Assembly: GCF_000430725.1 (NCBI RefSeq)
Contig: NZ_KE387203.1
Span: 482,251-546,250 of the forward strand
Direction of reading: 5' to 3'
DNA length: 64,000 nt
DNA from: Azohydromonas australica DSM 1124
Lineage (GTDB): Bacteria > Pseudomonadota > Gammaproteobacteria > Burkholderiales > Burkholderiaceae_C
The notes under the pieces are model-generated. The model had not been told where the DNA came from. It saw only the letters and a list, made by a program, of their open reading frames with translations, and made no database searches. The translations under genes were made by a program, and so were the position numbers. This document shows positions 8,510 to 16,742 of this stretch, in pieces (within the stretch, counting starts at the first letter, position 1; every line of letters starts with the position of its first letter).

Positions 8510-10435
8510 TCAGATCTGGATGCGCGTCCCCAGCTCCACCACCGCGTTGTCGGGCAGCCTGAAGAAGGCCGCGACGCTGCCGGCGTTGCGGCTCATGGCG
8601 GCGAAGAGCCGCTCGCGCCAGTGCGCCATGCCCGCGCCCGGCGCGGGCACCACCGTCTCGCGGCTGAGGAAATAGCTCGTCTCGAAGGGTGAAAGCTCCA
8701 GCCCGGCCGCCTTGCAGCCCTCCAGCGCCCGGGGCACGTCCGGCACCTGCATGAAGCCGTAGCGCAGCGTCACGCGCCAGAAGCCGTCGCCCAGCGCCTG
8801 CACCTGCGCCCGCTCGGCCTCGTCCACCCAAGGCACGTCCTGGAAGCGCACGGTCAGCACCACGTTGCGCGCATGCAGCACGCCGTAGTGCTTGAGGTTG
8901 TGCAGCAGCGCGTGCGGCACGGTCTCGGGGTCGGCCACCGGGTAGACGGCCGTGCGCGGCGTGCGCGCGGCCTGCGGTGCCTGCAGGCTCCGCACGAAGT
9001 CCTGCAGCGCCAGCCCCTCGCTGCGGATGCTCTGCAGCAGCAGCTCGCGCCCGCGGGCCCAGGTGCTCATCAGCGCGAACAGCGCCAGGCCGATGGCCAG
9101 GGTGAACCAGCCGCCGTCGAGGAATTTCATGGCGCAGCTCGCCACCAGCAAGGCGTCCAGGGCCAGGAAGAAGGTGGTCGCGCCCACGGCCACGGGCAGC
9201 GGCAGGCGCCAGCCGTGGCGCACGACGAAGAAGGTCAGCGCCGTCGTGAGCAGCATCGTCACCGTCACCGCGATGCCGTAGGCGCCCGCCAGCGCGGAGG
9301 AGCTGCCGAAGCCCAGCACCACGGCCAGCACGCCGGCCAGCAGCATCCAGTTCACCGCGGGCAGGTAGATCTGGCCCGACTCCTGCGCCGAGGTGTAGCG
9401 CAGCGCCATGCGCGGCAGGAAGCCGAGCTGGATGGCCTGCTTGGTCAGCGAGTAGGCGCCCGAGATCACGGCCTGCGAGGCGATGACGGCCGCCAGCGCG
9501 GACAGCACCACGGCCGCCGGTACCCAGGCCGGCGGGAACAGGTGGAAGAAGGGGTTCTCCAGCGCCGCGGGGTCGGCCATCAGCAGCGCGCCCTGGCCCA
9601 GGTAGTTCAGCGCAAGCGCCGGCAGCACGAAGCCGCTCCACGCCAGCCGGATCGGCTTCTTCCCGAAATGCCCCATGTCCGCGTACAGCGCCTCGGCGCC
9701 GGTGAGCGCCAGCACGATGGCGCCCACCGCGGCCAGCACCTGCCAGCCGCGCTCCTGCAGGAAGGCCACGGCATGCAGCGGGTTGAGCGCCGCCAGGATC
9801 GCGGGCTCGCGCGCGATGTGCGCCACGCCCGTGGCGGCCAGCACCAGGAACCACAGCGTGATGACGGGCCCGAAGGCCCGTCCCACCGCGCCGGTGCCCA
9901 GGCGCTGCACCGCGAACAGCGCCACCAGCACCGCCACCGAGGCCGGCACGACCCAGGGCCGCAGCGCGGGCGCGGCCACTTCCAGGCCCTCCATGGCGCC
10001 CAGCACCGAGATGGCCGGCGTGATGATGCTGTCGCCGTAGAACAGCGTGGCGCCCAGCAGGCCCAGCAGCAGCAGGCCGTGGCGCAGGGCGGGCCGCCCG
10101 CGTACCGCGTGCGCGGCCAGCGCCGTGAGCGCCAGCACGCCGCCCTCGCCGCGGTTGTCGGCGCGCAGGATGAGGATCACGTACTTGAGCGTGACCACGA
10201 GCATCAGCGCCCAGACGATGGTCGAGCAGGCGCCCACGAGGTGCGGCGCGTCCAGCGGGACGCCGGTGGCGGGATGGAACACCTCCTTGAGCGTGTAGAG
10301 CGGGCTGGTGCCGATGTCGCCGAAGACGACGCCGATGGCGGCCAGCGTCAGCGCCGGCAGGCCCTGGCGCCCGGGCACGGCGGCGCCGGTAGGGGAAGGG
10401 CTGGAGGACAGCGGGGGTGAAAGAGATTGCGTCAT
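8510..10435 (-). CDS. kup: Kup/KUP-HAK family low-affinity K+ transporter
   Basis: 641 residues, typical for Kup: twelve membrane helices in the first 440 residues and a soluble C-terminal domain. The family signature GVVFGDIGTSPLYTLKEVF is present near residue 35, followed by FYGDSIITPAISVLGAMEGL and GTSSALAGAYGIAVT-like pore helices (here GSSSALAGAYGIAVTVTM). It imports K+ with H+ across the inner membrane. The start at 10435 follows directly on MTQSLSPPLSS, a disordered leader. A pair of 11-bp direct repeats lies 23 bases before this start, and the same pair lies 23 bases before the neighbouring kinase gene, so this gene is probably controlled by the adjacent two-component system. Confidence 0.92.
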   Translation of the reverse strand: MTQSLSPPLSSSPSPTGAAVPGRQGLPALTLAAIGVVFGDIGTSPLYTLKEVFHPATGVPLDAPHLVGACSTIVWALMLVVTLKYVILILRADNRGEGGVLALTALAAHAVRGRPALRHGLLLLGLLGATLFYGDSIITPAISVLGAMEGLEVAAPALRPWVVPASVAVLVALFAVQRLGTGAVGRAFGPVITLWFLVLAATGVAHIAREPAILAALNPLHAVAFLQERGWQVLAAVGAIVLALTGAEALYADMGHFGKKPIRLAWSGFVLPALALNYLGQGALLMADPAALENPFFHLFPPAWVPAAVVLSALAAVIASQAVISGAYSLTKQAIQLGFLPRMALRYTSAQESGQIYLPAVNWMLLAGVLAVVLGFGSSSALAGAYGIAVTVTMLLTTALTFFVVRHGWRLPLPVAVGATTFFLALDALLVASCAMKFLDGGWFTLAIGLALFALMSTWARGRELLLQSIRSEGLALQDFVRSLQAPQAARTPRTAVYPVADPETVPHALLHNLKHYGVLHARNVVLTVRFQDVPWVDEAERAQVQALGDGFWRVTLRYGFMQVPDVPRALEGCKAAGLELSPFETSYFLSRETVVPAPGAGMAHWRERLFAAMSRNAGSVAAFFRLPDNAVVELGTRIQI

Positions 10436-10458
10436 GGGCCCCAGCGTGGCGGGGGGCG

Positions 10459-10480
10459 CATCAGGAACGCATAAGGAACG
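10459..10480 (-). promoter_or_regulatory. Tandem 11-bp repeats upstream of kup (candidate KdpE-type box)
   Basis: On the plus strand the site reads CATCAGGAACG then CATAAGGAACG, two 11-bp units in direct repeat differing at one base. One helical turn per repeat is the usual geometry for OmpR/KdpE-family regulators. It ends 23 bases before the kup start codon. The same arrangement is found before the sensor-kinase gene (12953-12974) at exactly the same distance. Confidence 0.6.
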
Positions 10481-10489
10481 GCGGCCGCC

Positions 10490-11224
10490 TCAACCCTCGG
10501 CGGTCCCTTCGGGCTCCGCCAGCCGGTACCCCACCCCCGGCTCCGTGAGCAGCAGTTGCGGCTCGGTCGGGTCGGGCTCCAGCTTGGCGCGCAGCTGGCC
10601 CATGTACAGGCGCAGGTAGTGCGTGTCGGCCACGTGCTCCGGGCCCCAGACGTCGGCCAGCAGCTGCCGGTGCGTGACCACGCGCCCGGCGTCGCGCACC
10701 AGCCGGGCCAGCAGCTCGAACTCGGTGGGCGTCAGGCGCACGGGAGCACCGCCGGCGCGCACCTCGCGCCGCGCCAGGTCCACCTGCAGCGCACCGTGCG
10801 CGTAGCGGGTGACCGCCGGCGCCAGCCGGGTGCCCCGGTGGCGCAGCGCCACGCGCATGCGCGCCAGCAGCTCGCCGATGCCGAAAGGCTTCACCAGGTA
10901 GTCGTCGGCGCCGGCATCGAGCAGGCGGATCTTCTGGCCGTCGCTCTGGCGCGCGGAGATCACGATCAGCGGCAGCCCGTGCCGGCGGCGCAGCGCCGCC
11001 AGCAGCGTCTCGCCCTCGCCGTCGGGCAGGCCCAGGTCCAGCAGCACCAGGTCCGTGCCGGCGTCGCCGGCGTGGCGGGGCTGCCGGCCCAGGTGCGTCA
11101 GCAGCGCCAGGCCTTCGGACAGGCTCGCGGCGGTGACGACCTCGTAGCCCTCCACCGCCAGCGCGTCGCGCAGCGTGGCGCGCAACTCGCGGTCGTCCTC
11201 GACCAGCAGCACCCGCAGGCTCAT
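10490..11224 (-). CDS. kdpE: KdpE-like OmpR-family response regulator
   Basis: 244 residues. The N-terminal receiver has LLVEDD, phospho-acceptor Asp in LVLLDLGLPDGEG, the switch Ser in VISAR and Lys in YLVKPF. The C-terminal winged helix (about residues 135-235) ends GVGYRL and contains the LTPTEFELLARLVRDAG and DTHYLRLYMGQLRAKLEPDP segments characteristic of KdpE. The ATG at 11224 is preferred over a GTG at 11230 because GGAGGG sits six to seven bases before it. It follows the kinase gene by 22 bases, forming one operon, and lies between that gene and kup. No kdpFABC genes are in the window, so the natural target here is probably kup. Confidence 0.85.
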   Translation of the reverse strand: MSLRVLLVEDDRELRATLRDALAVEGYEVVTAASLSEGLALLTHLGRQPRHAGDAGTDLVLLDLGLPDGEGETLLAALRRRHGLPLIVISARQSDGQKIRLLDAGADDYLVKPFGIGELLARMRVALRHRGTRLAPAVTRYAHGALQVDLARREVRAGGAPVRLTPTEFELLARLVRDAGRVVTHRQLLADVWGPEHVADTHYLRLYMGQLRAKLEPDPTEPQLLLTEPGVGYRLAEPEGTAEG

Positions 11225-11246
11225 CGCCACCCTCCCGCGCGGGCCG

Positions 11247-12929
11247 TCATGCCGCGCCTCCGGCCACGGCGGGGCTGCCTGGCGTATCGGGTCTGCCTGG
11301 CCCTGCCGGGTTCTCCAGCGCGTCGGCCGAGGCCGCGGGCGCGGCGCCGTGCGTGTCCGTCGCCGAGAAGTCGCCCGGTGCCGGCATGCCGGGCTCGGGC
11401 GGTGGCGGCTCGATGGGCAGCCAGCATTCGAAGCTGGTGCCGCCGTTGGCGCGCGGGCGCAGCCGCAGCTCGCCGCCGTGCGCCCGCGCGATGGCGCGGC
11501 ACACCGCCAGGCCCACGCCGGCGCCGCGGCGGGCGCGCTCGCCCGCGGCCACGGGCCGGGGCTCGCCGCGCTGGAAGACCTCGAACACCTTCTCGCGCCA
11601 GCTCGGCGCCACGCCGGGGCCGCGGTCGCGCACGGCGAACACCACGCCGCCCTCGCGCAGCTGCACCGCCAGCTCCACGGGGGCAGGCGGGTCGCTGTAC
11701 TTGAGGGCGTTGTCCGCCAGGTTCTCCAGCATCTGCGCCAGCAGCAGCGCGTCGCAGCGCACCAGCGGCAGCCCCGGCGCGAGCCAGGCGCGCACGCGGC
11801 GGCCGGGGTCGTGCGCGCGCACGCGGCGCAGCACGGCGCCCACGATCTCCTCGGCCGACTCCCAGTCGCGCTGCAGCTGCACGCCGGGTGCGTCCAGCCG
11901 CGCGAGCTGCAGCGTGTTGTCGGTGAGGCGGCCGAGCTGCGTGGCCTCGTCCTCGATGGTCCGCGCCAGGCGCCGGCGCTGCTCGGCCGACAGCCGCTCG
12001 CCCTGCTCGCACAGCGAGGAGGCCGCGCTCAGGATGGCCGCCAGCGGCGTGCGGTAGTCGTGCGAGATGGCTGCCAGCATCGCGTTGCGCACGCCCTGCA
12101 GCTGCGCCAGCTCGCGCGCCGCCTCCGCCGCGCGCTGCGCGTGCGCGCGCTGTAGCGCCAGCCCGGCCTGGTCGCACAGCGCCTGCGCCTGGCGGCGCAG
12201 GGCCTCGGCCGGCGGCAGCTTCAAGCTGTCCAGGGCCACCACCGCGGCGCCGAAGGCGGCCTGGCGCCCGCGCAGCGGCCAGTACCACTGCCGCAGCTCC
12301 CCGTGGCGCCCGGTGCCGGGACCGAAAGGCTGGCCCTGCCGCAGGCACTGCCAGAGCCCGGCGCTTTCGTCGCCCGTAGGCGTGCCCAGCAGCAGCACGG
12401 CGGCGGGGTCGTCCTGCGCGGGCAGCGGCTCGCGCAGCAGCAGCAGTGTCGGCGCCGCGCCCAGCAACTGCGCCAGGGCCTCGCGCAGCCGCTCGCCCTG
12501 CTGCGCCGGGTCGTCGGCATCGCGCAGCGCCTCGCCCAGGCGGCGCATCTGCTCGGCCTGCGCCGCGTGGCGCTGGGCGCTGGCGGCCAGGCCGCGCTGG
12601 CGCGACATCAGCAGCGCCACGATGGTGCTGACCACCAGCGTCGCGCCCAGCAGCAGCGCGTCCTGCCGCAGGTCCACCGCGAAGGTGTGGCGCGGCGGCA
12701 CGAACAGCCAGTTGAAGGCCAGCACCGACCCCAGCGTCAGTGCCAGTGACGCACCTACCGGCAGCCACAGGCTCGCGAGCGCGGAGGCCAGCAGCAGCAC
12801 CATGGCCAGGTTTGGCACGTCGAGCCGGCCATCCAGCGCCGGCAGCGCGATCCAGGCCACGGCCCAGACGGCCAGGCCGACCACGCCGTTCAGCAGCCGG
12901 CGGCGGGAGGGAGATTCGGCGGTGTCCAT
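11247..12929 (-). CDS. Short KdpD-type sensor histidine kinase (no UspA/KdpD N-terminal domain)
   Basis: 560 residues against about 900 for classical KdpD. It starts directly with the DUF4118 four-helix membrane region (about residues 12-110, including LAFNWLFVPPRHTFAV), then a coiled linker, a GAF-like domain (about 130-260), HisKA with the phospho-acceptor in ISHDYRTPLAAILSAAS (about 290-350) and an HATPase domain with N-box LADNALKYS and G-boxes RDRGPGV and GAGVGLAVC. The KdpD-specific P-loop and universal-stress domain that normally sense K+ are missing. A Pro/Ala-rich tail of about 50 residues follows the kinase core. It is co-transcribed with the KdpE-like regulator. Confidence 0.85.
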   Translation of the reverse strand: MDTAESPSRRRLLNGVVGLAVWAVAWIALPALDGRLDVPNLAMVLLLASALASLWLPVGASLALTLGSVLAFNWLFVPPRHTFAVDLRQDALLLGATLVVSTIVALLMSRQRGLAASAQRHAAQAEQMRRLGEALRDADDPAQQGERLREALAQLLGAAPTLLLLREPLPAQDDPAAVLLLGTPTGDESAGLWQCLRQGQPFGPGTGRHGELRQWYWPLRGRQAAFGAAVVALDSLKLPPAEALRRQAQALCDQAGLALQRAHAQRAAEAARELAQLQGVRNAMLAAISHDYRTPLAAILSAASSLCEQGERLSAEQRRRLARTIEDEATQLGRLTDNTLQLARLDAPGVQLQRDWESAEEIVGAVLRRVRAHDPGRRVRAWLAPGLPLVRCDALLLAQMLENLADNALKYSDPPAPVELAVQLREGGVVFAVRDRGPGVAPSWREKVFEVFQRGEPRPVAAGERARRGAGVGLAVCRAIARAHGGELRLRPRANGGTSFECWLPIEPPPPEPGMPAPGDFSATDTHGAAPAASADALENPAGPGRPDTPGSPAVAGGAA

Positions 12930-12952
12930 GCCTGGGAACGTAGCAGGCCGGA

Positions 12953-12974
12953 CATCAGGAAGTCATAAGGGCGG
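12953..12974 (-). promoter_or_regulatory. Tandem 11-bp repeats upstream of the KdpD-like gene
   Basis: The plus strand reads CATCAGGAAGT then CATAAGGGCGG, matching the kup-proximal box in the conserved parts (CATCAGGAA and CATAAGG with 11-bp periodicity). It ends 23 bases before the kinase start, the same distance as at kup. This suggests autoregulation of the two-component operon and co-regulation with kup. With so short a distance, the promoter must overlap or lie very close to the box, implying a very short leader. Confidence 0.6.
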
Positions 12975-13041
12975 CGTGCGAGGGGCGCGACCGCCGCGAT
13001 GTCCCGGGCATCCGGGCGCTGCGGCTTGCCGCCCCGCCGGG

Positions 13042-13075
13042 GCCGTTCGCCTTGCGCTACCTCGGAGCGAACGGC
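13042..13075. repeat. Short inverted repeat downstream of the SSB gene
   Basis: GCCGTTCGC (13042-13050) is complementary to GCGAACGGC (13067-13075) with a 16-base loop. It follows the stop of the minus-strand SSB gene and could act as its transcription end, but no run of T follows, so this is not a standard intrinsic terminator. The rest of 12975-13101 shows nothing I recognise. Confidence 0.4.
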
Positions 13076-13101
13076 AATCAGGGGCTGGTGAGGGTGCCGG
13101 C

Positions 13102-13581
13102 TCAGTTCCAGGGCTCGTCGGAGGCGGGCCAGCCGTCGGCGCCGGGTTCCGCGCCGGGCGGCGGCGGGGCGCGGTAGTCGCCGCGGCGGGCTGCCGCGGG
13201 CGCCGGCGCGGATGGGTATGGCGTGCGGGCCGGCGGCTCCGCGCTGCCTGCGGCGGCGCCGACGGTGTCGCGCTTGCGCTTGACCTGGTACGCGCTCAGC
13301 ACCTGGCTGGCCACCATGTCCAGCGAGGGCCGCGCCTGGCCTTCGCGGTCCGTCCAGACCTTGGGCGTGAGGGTGCCGGCCACTGACACCGCGTCGCCGT
13401 CCGACAGCGCCAGCAGCGCCGCCTGCGCGGTGGCGTCGAAAGCCAGGACGTTGACGAAAAGCACCTCGCCGCCGCTGGTGGCGGCGCGCACCTTCGCCGT
13501 CACGAAGGGGCGGCCGCTGTTGGTGCCCGTGCGCTGCTCCGGCCGACCGTACACCTTGCCGGCAACCAGTCCTTCGATCAT
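13102..13581 (-). CDS. ssb: Single-stranded DNA-binding protein (SSB-like)
   Basis: 159 residues. The OB-fold spans about residues 1-105: IEGLVAGKVYG, GRPFVTAKVRA, EVLFVNVLAFDATAQAAL, GDAVSVAGTLTPKVWTDREG and PSLDMVASQVLSAY are the strand segments of the bacterial SSB family. A Pro/Ala/Gly-rich linker follows, ending ASDEPWN. Canonical SSB tips end in acidic DDDIPF, which recruits repair proteins; here the tip is acidic but ends Trp-Asn instead of Pro-Phe, so partner binding may differ. The start at 13581 has GGAG seven bases upstream. This could be an accessory SSB rather than the main replication one, since no replication genes are near. Confidence 0.8.
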   Translation of the reverse strand: MIEGLVAGKVYGRPEQRTGTNSGRPFVTAKVRAATSGGEVLFVNVLAFDATAQAALLALSDGDAVSVAGTLTPKVWTDREGQARPSLDMVASQVLSAYQVKRKRDTVGAAAGSAEPPARTPYPSAPAPAAARRGDYRAPPPPGAEPGADGWPASDEPWN

Positions 13582-13727
13582 CGCGTGCTCCTTCCCTTGG
13601 CCACTGGGCTGGAGGCTGCCGCAACGCTGTCGCTGCGCCGCAGCATCCATGGCGCAGTTGTACGCCAGCGCCGCCGCCTGCGGATCGGCCAGGGCCTTGC
13701 GGTGGCGCGCGCAACCGGCCGGCCGCT

Positions 13728-14636
13728 TCAGGGCGGCAGCCCCAGGCCCTCGAAGATCGCCGTCAGCTGCGGGCCCATGCGCAGCTTGAGCTCCTCGCCG
13801 CCGGGCAGGCGGCGCAGGAACCACTGGTCGTAGATCCACGCCAGCTCGCGGCTCTCGGCCAAGCGGCGGAAGCTGCGCTCCACCACCTGCGCCAGCTGCG
13901 GATCGTCGCGGCGGTAGGCGATGCCGTAGGGCTCGAAGCTCAGCAGCTCGCCCACCACGGCCAGCGCGCGCGGCTCCTTCGCGCGTGCCCTGAGGCCCAG
14001 CAGCAGCACCTCGTCGCTGGCCAGTGCGTCGGCCTGGCCGGACTCGAAGGCTTCGAAGGCCTGGCGCAGGTCGGGCCGGGTCAGCAGCTTCAGGTCCGGC
14101 GCGCTCTTGTCGGCCAGCGCGCGCATCGTGGCCTCGTTGGTGGTGCCGGCGCTGGCGGCCACGGTGCGTCCGCGCAGCTGCTCCCAGGCGCGGATGCCGC
14201 TGTCGCGCCGCACCATCAGCTTGGTGCCGGTGACGAAGATCACCGGCGAGAAGGCCACCTCCTGCCGGCGCTGCTGGGTGTTGGTGGTGGAGCCGCATTC
14301 CAGGTCCACGCGGCCGTCCTTCACCGCGGGGATGCGCTGCTCGGACTGCAGCGCCACCAGCCGCACCGCCACGTCCGCGCGGTCGATGGCCGACTTGATC
14401 TCCTCCACGATGGCCAGGCACAGGTCCACGCTGTAGCCGACATGGCGCCCGGAGGGCAGGGCGTAGGAGAAGGGGAAGGCGGTGTCGCGCACGCCCAGGG
14501 TCACGACGCCGCTGTCGCGCACCTTCTTCAGCGTGCCGGCCAGGCCTTCGCCGCCGGACTGGGCCCAGGCGCCGCCGGCCAGGGCGCAGCCCGAGACCGC
14601 CAGCGCCGCCAGCGCGCCACGGAGGCGGGCGCCCAT
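13728..14636 (-). CDS. Amino-acid ABC-type periplasmic solute-binding protein (GltI-like)
   Basis: 302 residues with a signal peptide (ALAALAVSGCALAGGAWAQ; a Cys is present but the context is not a good lipobox). The mature part is a family-3 solute-binding protein: TLKKVRDSGVVTLGVRDTAFPFSY, GYSVDLCLAIVEEI, VDLECGSTTNTQQRRQEVAFSP and GIAYRRDDPQL are typical of glutamate/aspartate receptors. Its ATG overlaps the stop of the upstream symporter gene (TGATG), so the two are translationally coupled. No ABC permease or ATPase genes are adjacent. The receptor may serve a transporter encoded elsewhere, or act with the symporter. Confidence 0.85.
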   Translation of the reverse strand: MGARLRGALAALAVSGCALAGGAWAQSGGEGLAGTLKKVRDSGVVTLGVRDTAFPFSYALPSGRHVGYSVDLCLAIVEEIKSAIDRADVAVRLVALQSEQRIPAVKDGRVDLECGSTTNTQQRRQEVAFSPVIFVTGTKLMVRRDSGIRAWEQLRGRTVAASAGTTNEATMRALADKSAPDLKLLTRPDLRQAFEAFESGQADALASDEVLLLGLRARAKEPRALAVVGELLSFEPYGIAYRRDDPQLAQVVERSFRRLAESRELAWIYDQWFLRRLPGGEELKLRMGPQLTAIFEGLGLPP

Positions 14637-15943
14637 CACGCCACCTGCCGCGCGCTGCCGTCCGCGGGCCGCGCCTCGCCGTCGAGCAGCGCCTCGGCCG
14701 GCACCTCCTCGGAGCGCTCGGCGCCCAGCTCGCCCTCCCACTTGGCCACCACCGAGGTGGCGATGCCGTTGCCGACCACGTTGGTCACGCTGCGGCCCAT
14801 GTCCAGGAACTGGTCCACGCCCATGATCAGCAGCAGCCCGGCCTCGGGCACGTTGAACTGCGACAGCGTGGCGGCGATGACCACCAGCGAGGCGCGCGGC
14901 ACGCCGGCCATGCCCTTGCTGGTGAGCATCAGGATCATCAGCATCGTGAGCTGCTGCCCCAGCGACAGCTCGATGCCGTAGGCCTGCGCGATGAACAGCG
15001 ACGCGAAGGTGCAATACATCATCGAGCCGTCGAGGTTGAAGGAGTAGCCCATGGGCAGCACGAAGCTGCCGATCTTGTTGGGCACGCCGAAGCGCTCCAG
15101 CTGCTCCAGCGTCTTCGGGTAGGCCGCCTCGCTGCTGGCGGTGCTGAAGGCCAGCAGCATCGGCGCGCGCAGCAGCTTGAGCAGGTTGACCACGCGCGGG
15201 CCGATCACCAGCAGCCCCGCGGTCCCGAGCACCGTCCACAGCAGCAGCAGCCCCAGGTAGAACTCGCCCATGAACGTGCCATAGGTCACCAGCACGCCCA
15301 GGCCCTGCGTCGTGATGATGCTGGCCATGGCGGCGAACACGGCCAGCGGCGCGAGCTTCATCACGTAGCCGGTGACCTTGAGCATGATGTGCGCGACCTG
15401 GTCCAGCAGCTGCACCACGCCCTCGGCGGGCTTGCCGATGGAGGCGATGGCGATGCTGAAGAAGCCGGCGAAGACCACGATCTGCAGGATCTCGTTGGTC
15501 GCCAGCGCCTCGAAGAGGCTGCGCGGCACCAGGTGCGTGACGAACTCCTTGAGCGACAGCGAGCTGGTCTTGAGGCCCGAGGAGGCCGAGGCATCGGGCA
15601 GCGGCAGGTTCAGGCCCACGCCGGGCTGCCACCAGTTGGCCAGCAGCGCGCCCAGCGCCAGCGAGATGAAGGAGGCCCCGAAGAACCAGCCCAGCGTCTT
15701 GGCGCCGATGCGCCCCACGGCGCCGAGGTCGCCCATCTTGGCCACGCCCACCACCAGCGTGGACAGCACCAGCGGCGCCACGATCATCTTGATCAGCCGC
15801 AGGAACAGGTCCGTGATGATCGAGAAGTAGCCAGCGACGGCCTTGGCCTCCTGCGCGTCCGGGTAGCGCGCGTGGCAGAAATAGCCCACCGCGATGCCGG
15901 CGCCCATGCCGATGAGGATCCAGGTGGTCAGCTTGAGCTTCAT
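14636..15943 (-). CDS. Dicarboxylate/glutamate:cation symporter (DAACS family)
   Basis: 435 residues with about eight membrane helices plus two hairpins. Signatures: FSTASSEAAYPKTLEQLERFGV (serine-rich hairpin 1), LPMGYSFNLDGSMMY (the NLDG substrate motif) and VTNVVGNGIATSVVAKWEGE at the end. These mark the DctA/GltP family that takes up C4-dicarboxylates or acidic amino acids with H+ or Na+. The start at 15943 is supported by AGGAGA about six bases upstream; a longer reading to 16057 adds only Pro/Arg-rich sequence. It is the first gene of a two-gene operon with the overlapping GltI-like receptor, which suggests glutamate or aspartate rather than succinate as substrate. Confidence 0.88.
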   Translation of the reverse strand: MKLKLTTWILIGMGAGIAVGYFCHARYPDAQEAKAVAGYFSIITDLFLRLIKMIVAPLVLSTLVVGVAKMGDLGAVGRIGAKTLGWFFGASFISLALGALLANWWQPGVGLNLPLPDASASSGLKTSSLSLKEFVTHLVPRSLFEALATNEILQIVVFAGFFSIAIASIGKPAEGVVQLLDQVAHIMLKVTGYVMKLAPLAVFAAMASIITTQGLGVLVTYGTFMGEFYLGLLLLWTVLGTAGLLVIGPRVVNLLKLLRAPMLLAFSTASSEAAYPKTLEQLERFGVPNKIGSFVLPMGYSFNLDGSMMYCTFASLFIAQAYGIELSLGQQLTMLMILMLTSKGMAGVPRASLVVIAATLSQFNVPEAGLLLIMGVDQFLDMGRSVTNVVGNGIATSVVAKWEGELGAERSEEVPAEALLDGEARPADGSARQVA

Positions 15944-16135
15944 GCGATCTCCTGTGGTGGCGGTCACCGGCGCTCCAGGACGCGGGCGGCCCGGGTGCGG
16001 GCCCGGGGCTTCGCGGGGGACGGCAAAGGCCGGGCCCGAGACGCGGCATCGGGGCACGAGGGCCGGGCGCCGGTGGTGGCCGCCGCCGCGCGGGGCCGGC
16101 GGGGCGGGTTACCGAAGCTCCGGGATAATCCCCGC

Positions 16136-16741
16136 ATGAGCTTGTCCTGCAAATTTCCGGTGATCCGCTCCTTTGTTTCCGCCATATTGCTGCTGCAGCT
16201 TTGGGGCTGCGGTTCCTTGCACGCGCCCACCCCGGGGCACCCGGTGGAGAGTTTTGATGCGACGGACCGTTTCTCGCGCTCGGTGGACCTGGAACCGCCC
16301 GAGGCCTGCGAGGCGGCACGGCAGGCGCTGTTGAGCCAGGGATATCTGGTGAGCACGGTGCAAAACACGGAAATGCGTGGCCGCAAGAATTTCCAGATGG
16401 TTGGCGGCCAGCACGTGGAGATGGAGATCCGCGTGGTCTGCACCGCCGCCGCCCGGCCGGACGACGAGCGGCGCGCCACGGTGTTCGTCAGCGCGGTGCA
16501 GGAGCACTTCGAGCTCAAGAAAAGCAGCAATTCCGCCAGCGTGGGCGTGGGCGCGCTGGGATCGCTGTCGCTGCCTTTTTCCACCGGCACCGATTCCATG
16601 GTGAAGGTGGCCAGCGAAACCGTCACCGCGCCGCGTTTCTACGACCGTTTCTTTGAAATTCTGGACCGTTATCTGCATATCCCGAGCAAATTGCCCAGCG
16701 ACCAGCCGGGCTCGGGGTTGATGCCGTTTTCCGAGTTTTGA
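16136..16741 (+). CDS. DUF2242 family putative lipoprotein
   Basis: 201 residues beginning MSLSCKFPVIRSFVSAILLLQLWGCGSLH. The LWGC sequence after a hydrophobic stretch is a plausible lipobox, so the protein is probably outer-membrane anchored. The body contains FSRSVDLEPPEACEAARQALLSQGY, then a segment rich in Lys/Ser and a VKVASETVTAPRFYDRFFEIL motif near the end. This matches what I recall of DUF2242, a betaproteobacterial lipoprotein family without known function. G+C is a little lower than in neighbours. It converges on the phosphoesterase gene with one base between the stops. Confidence 0.7.
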   Translation: MSLSCKFPVIRSFVSAILLLQLWGCGSLHAPTPGHPVESFDATDRFSRSVDLEPPEACEAARQALLSQGYLVSTVQNTEMRGRKNFQMVGGQHVEMEIRVVCTAAARPDDERRATVFVSAVQEHFELKKSSNSASVGVGALGSLSLPFSTGTDSMVKVASETVTAPRFYDRFFEILDRYLHIPSKLPSDQPGSGLMPFSEF

Positions 16742-16742
16742 G

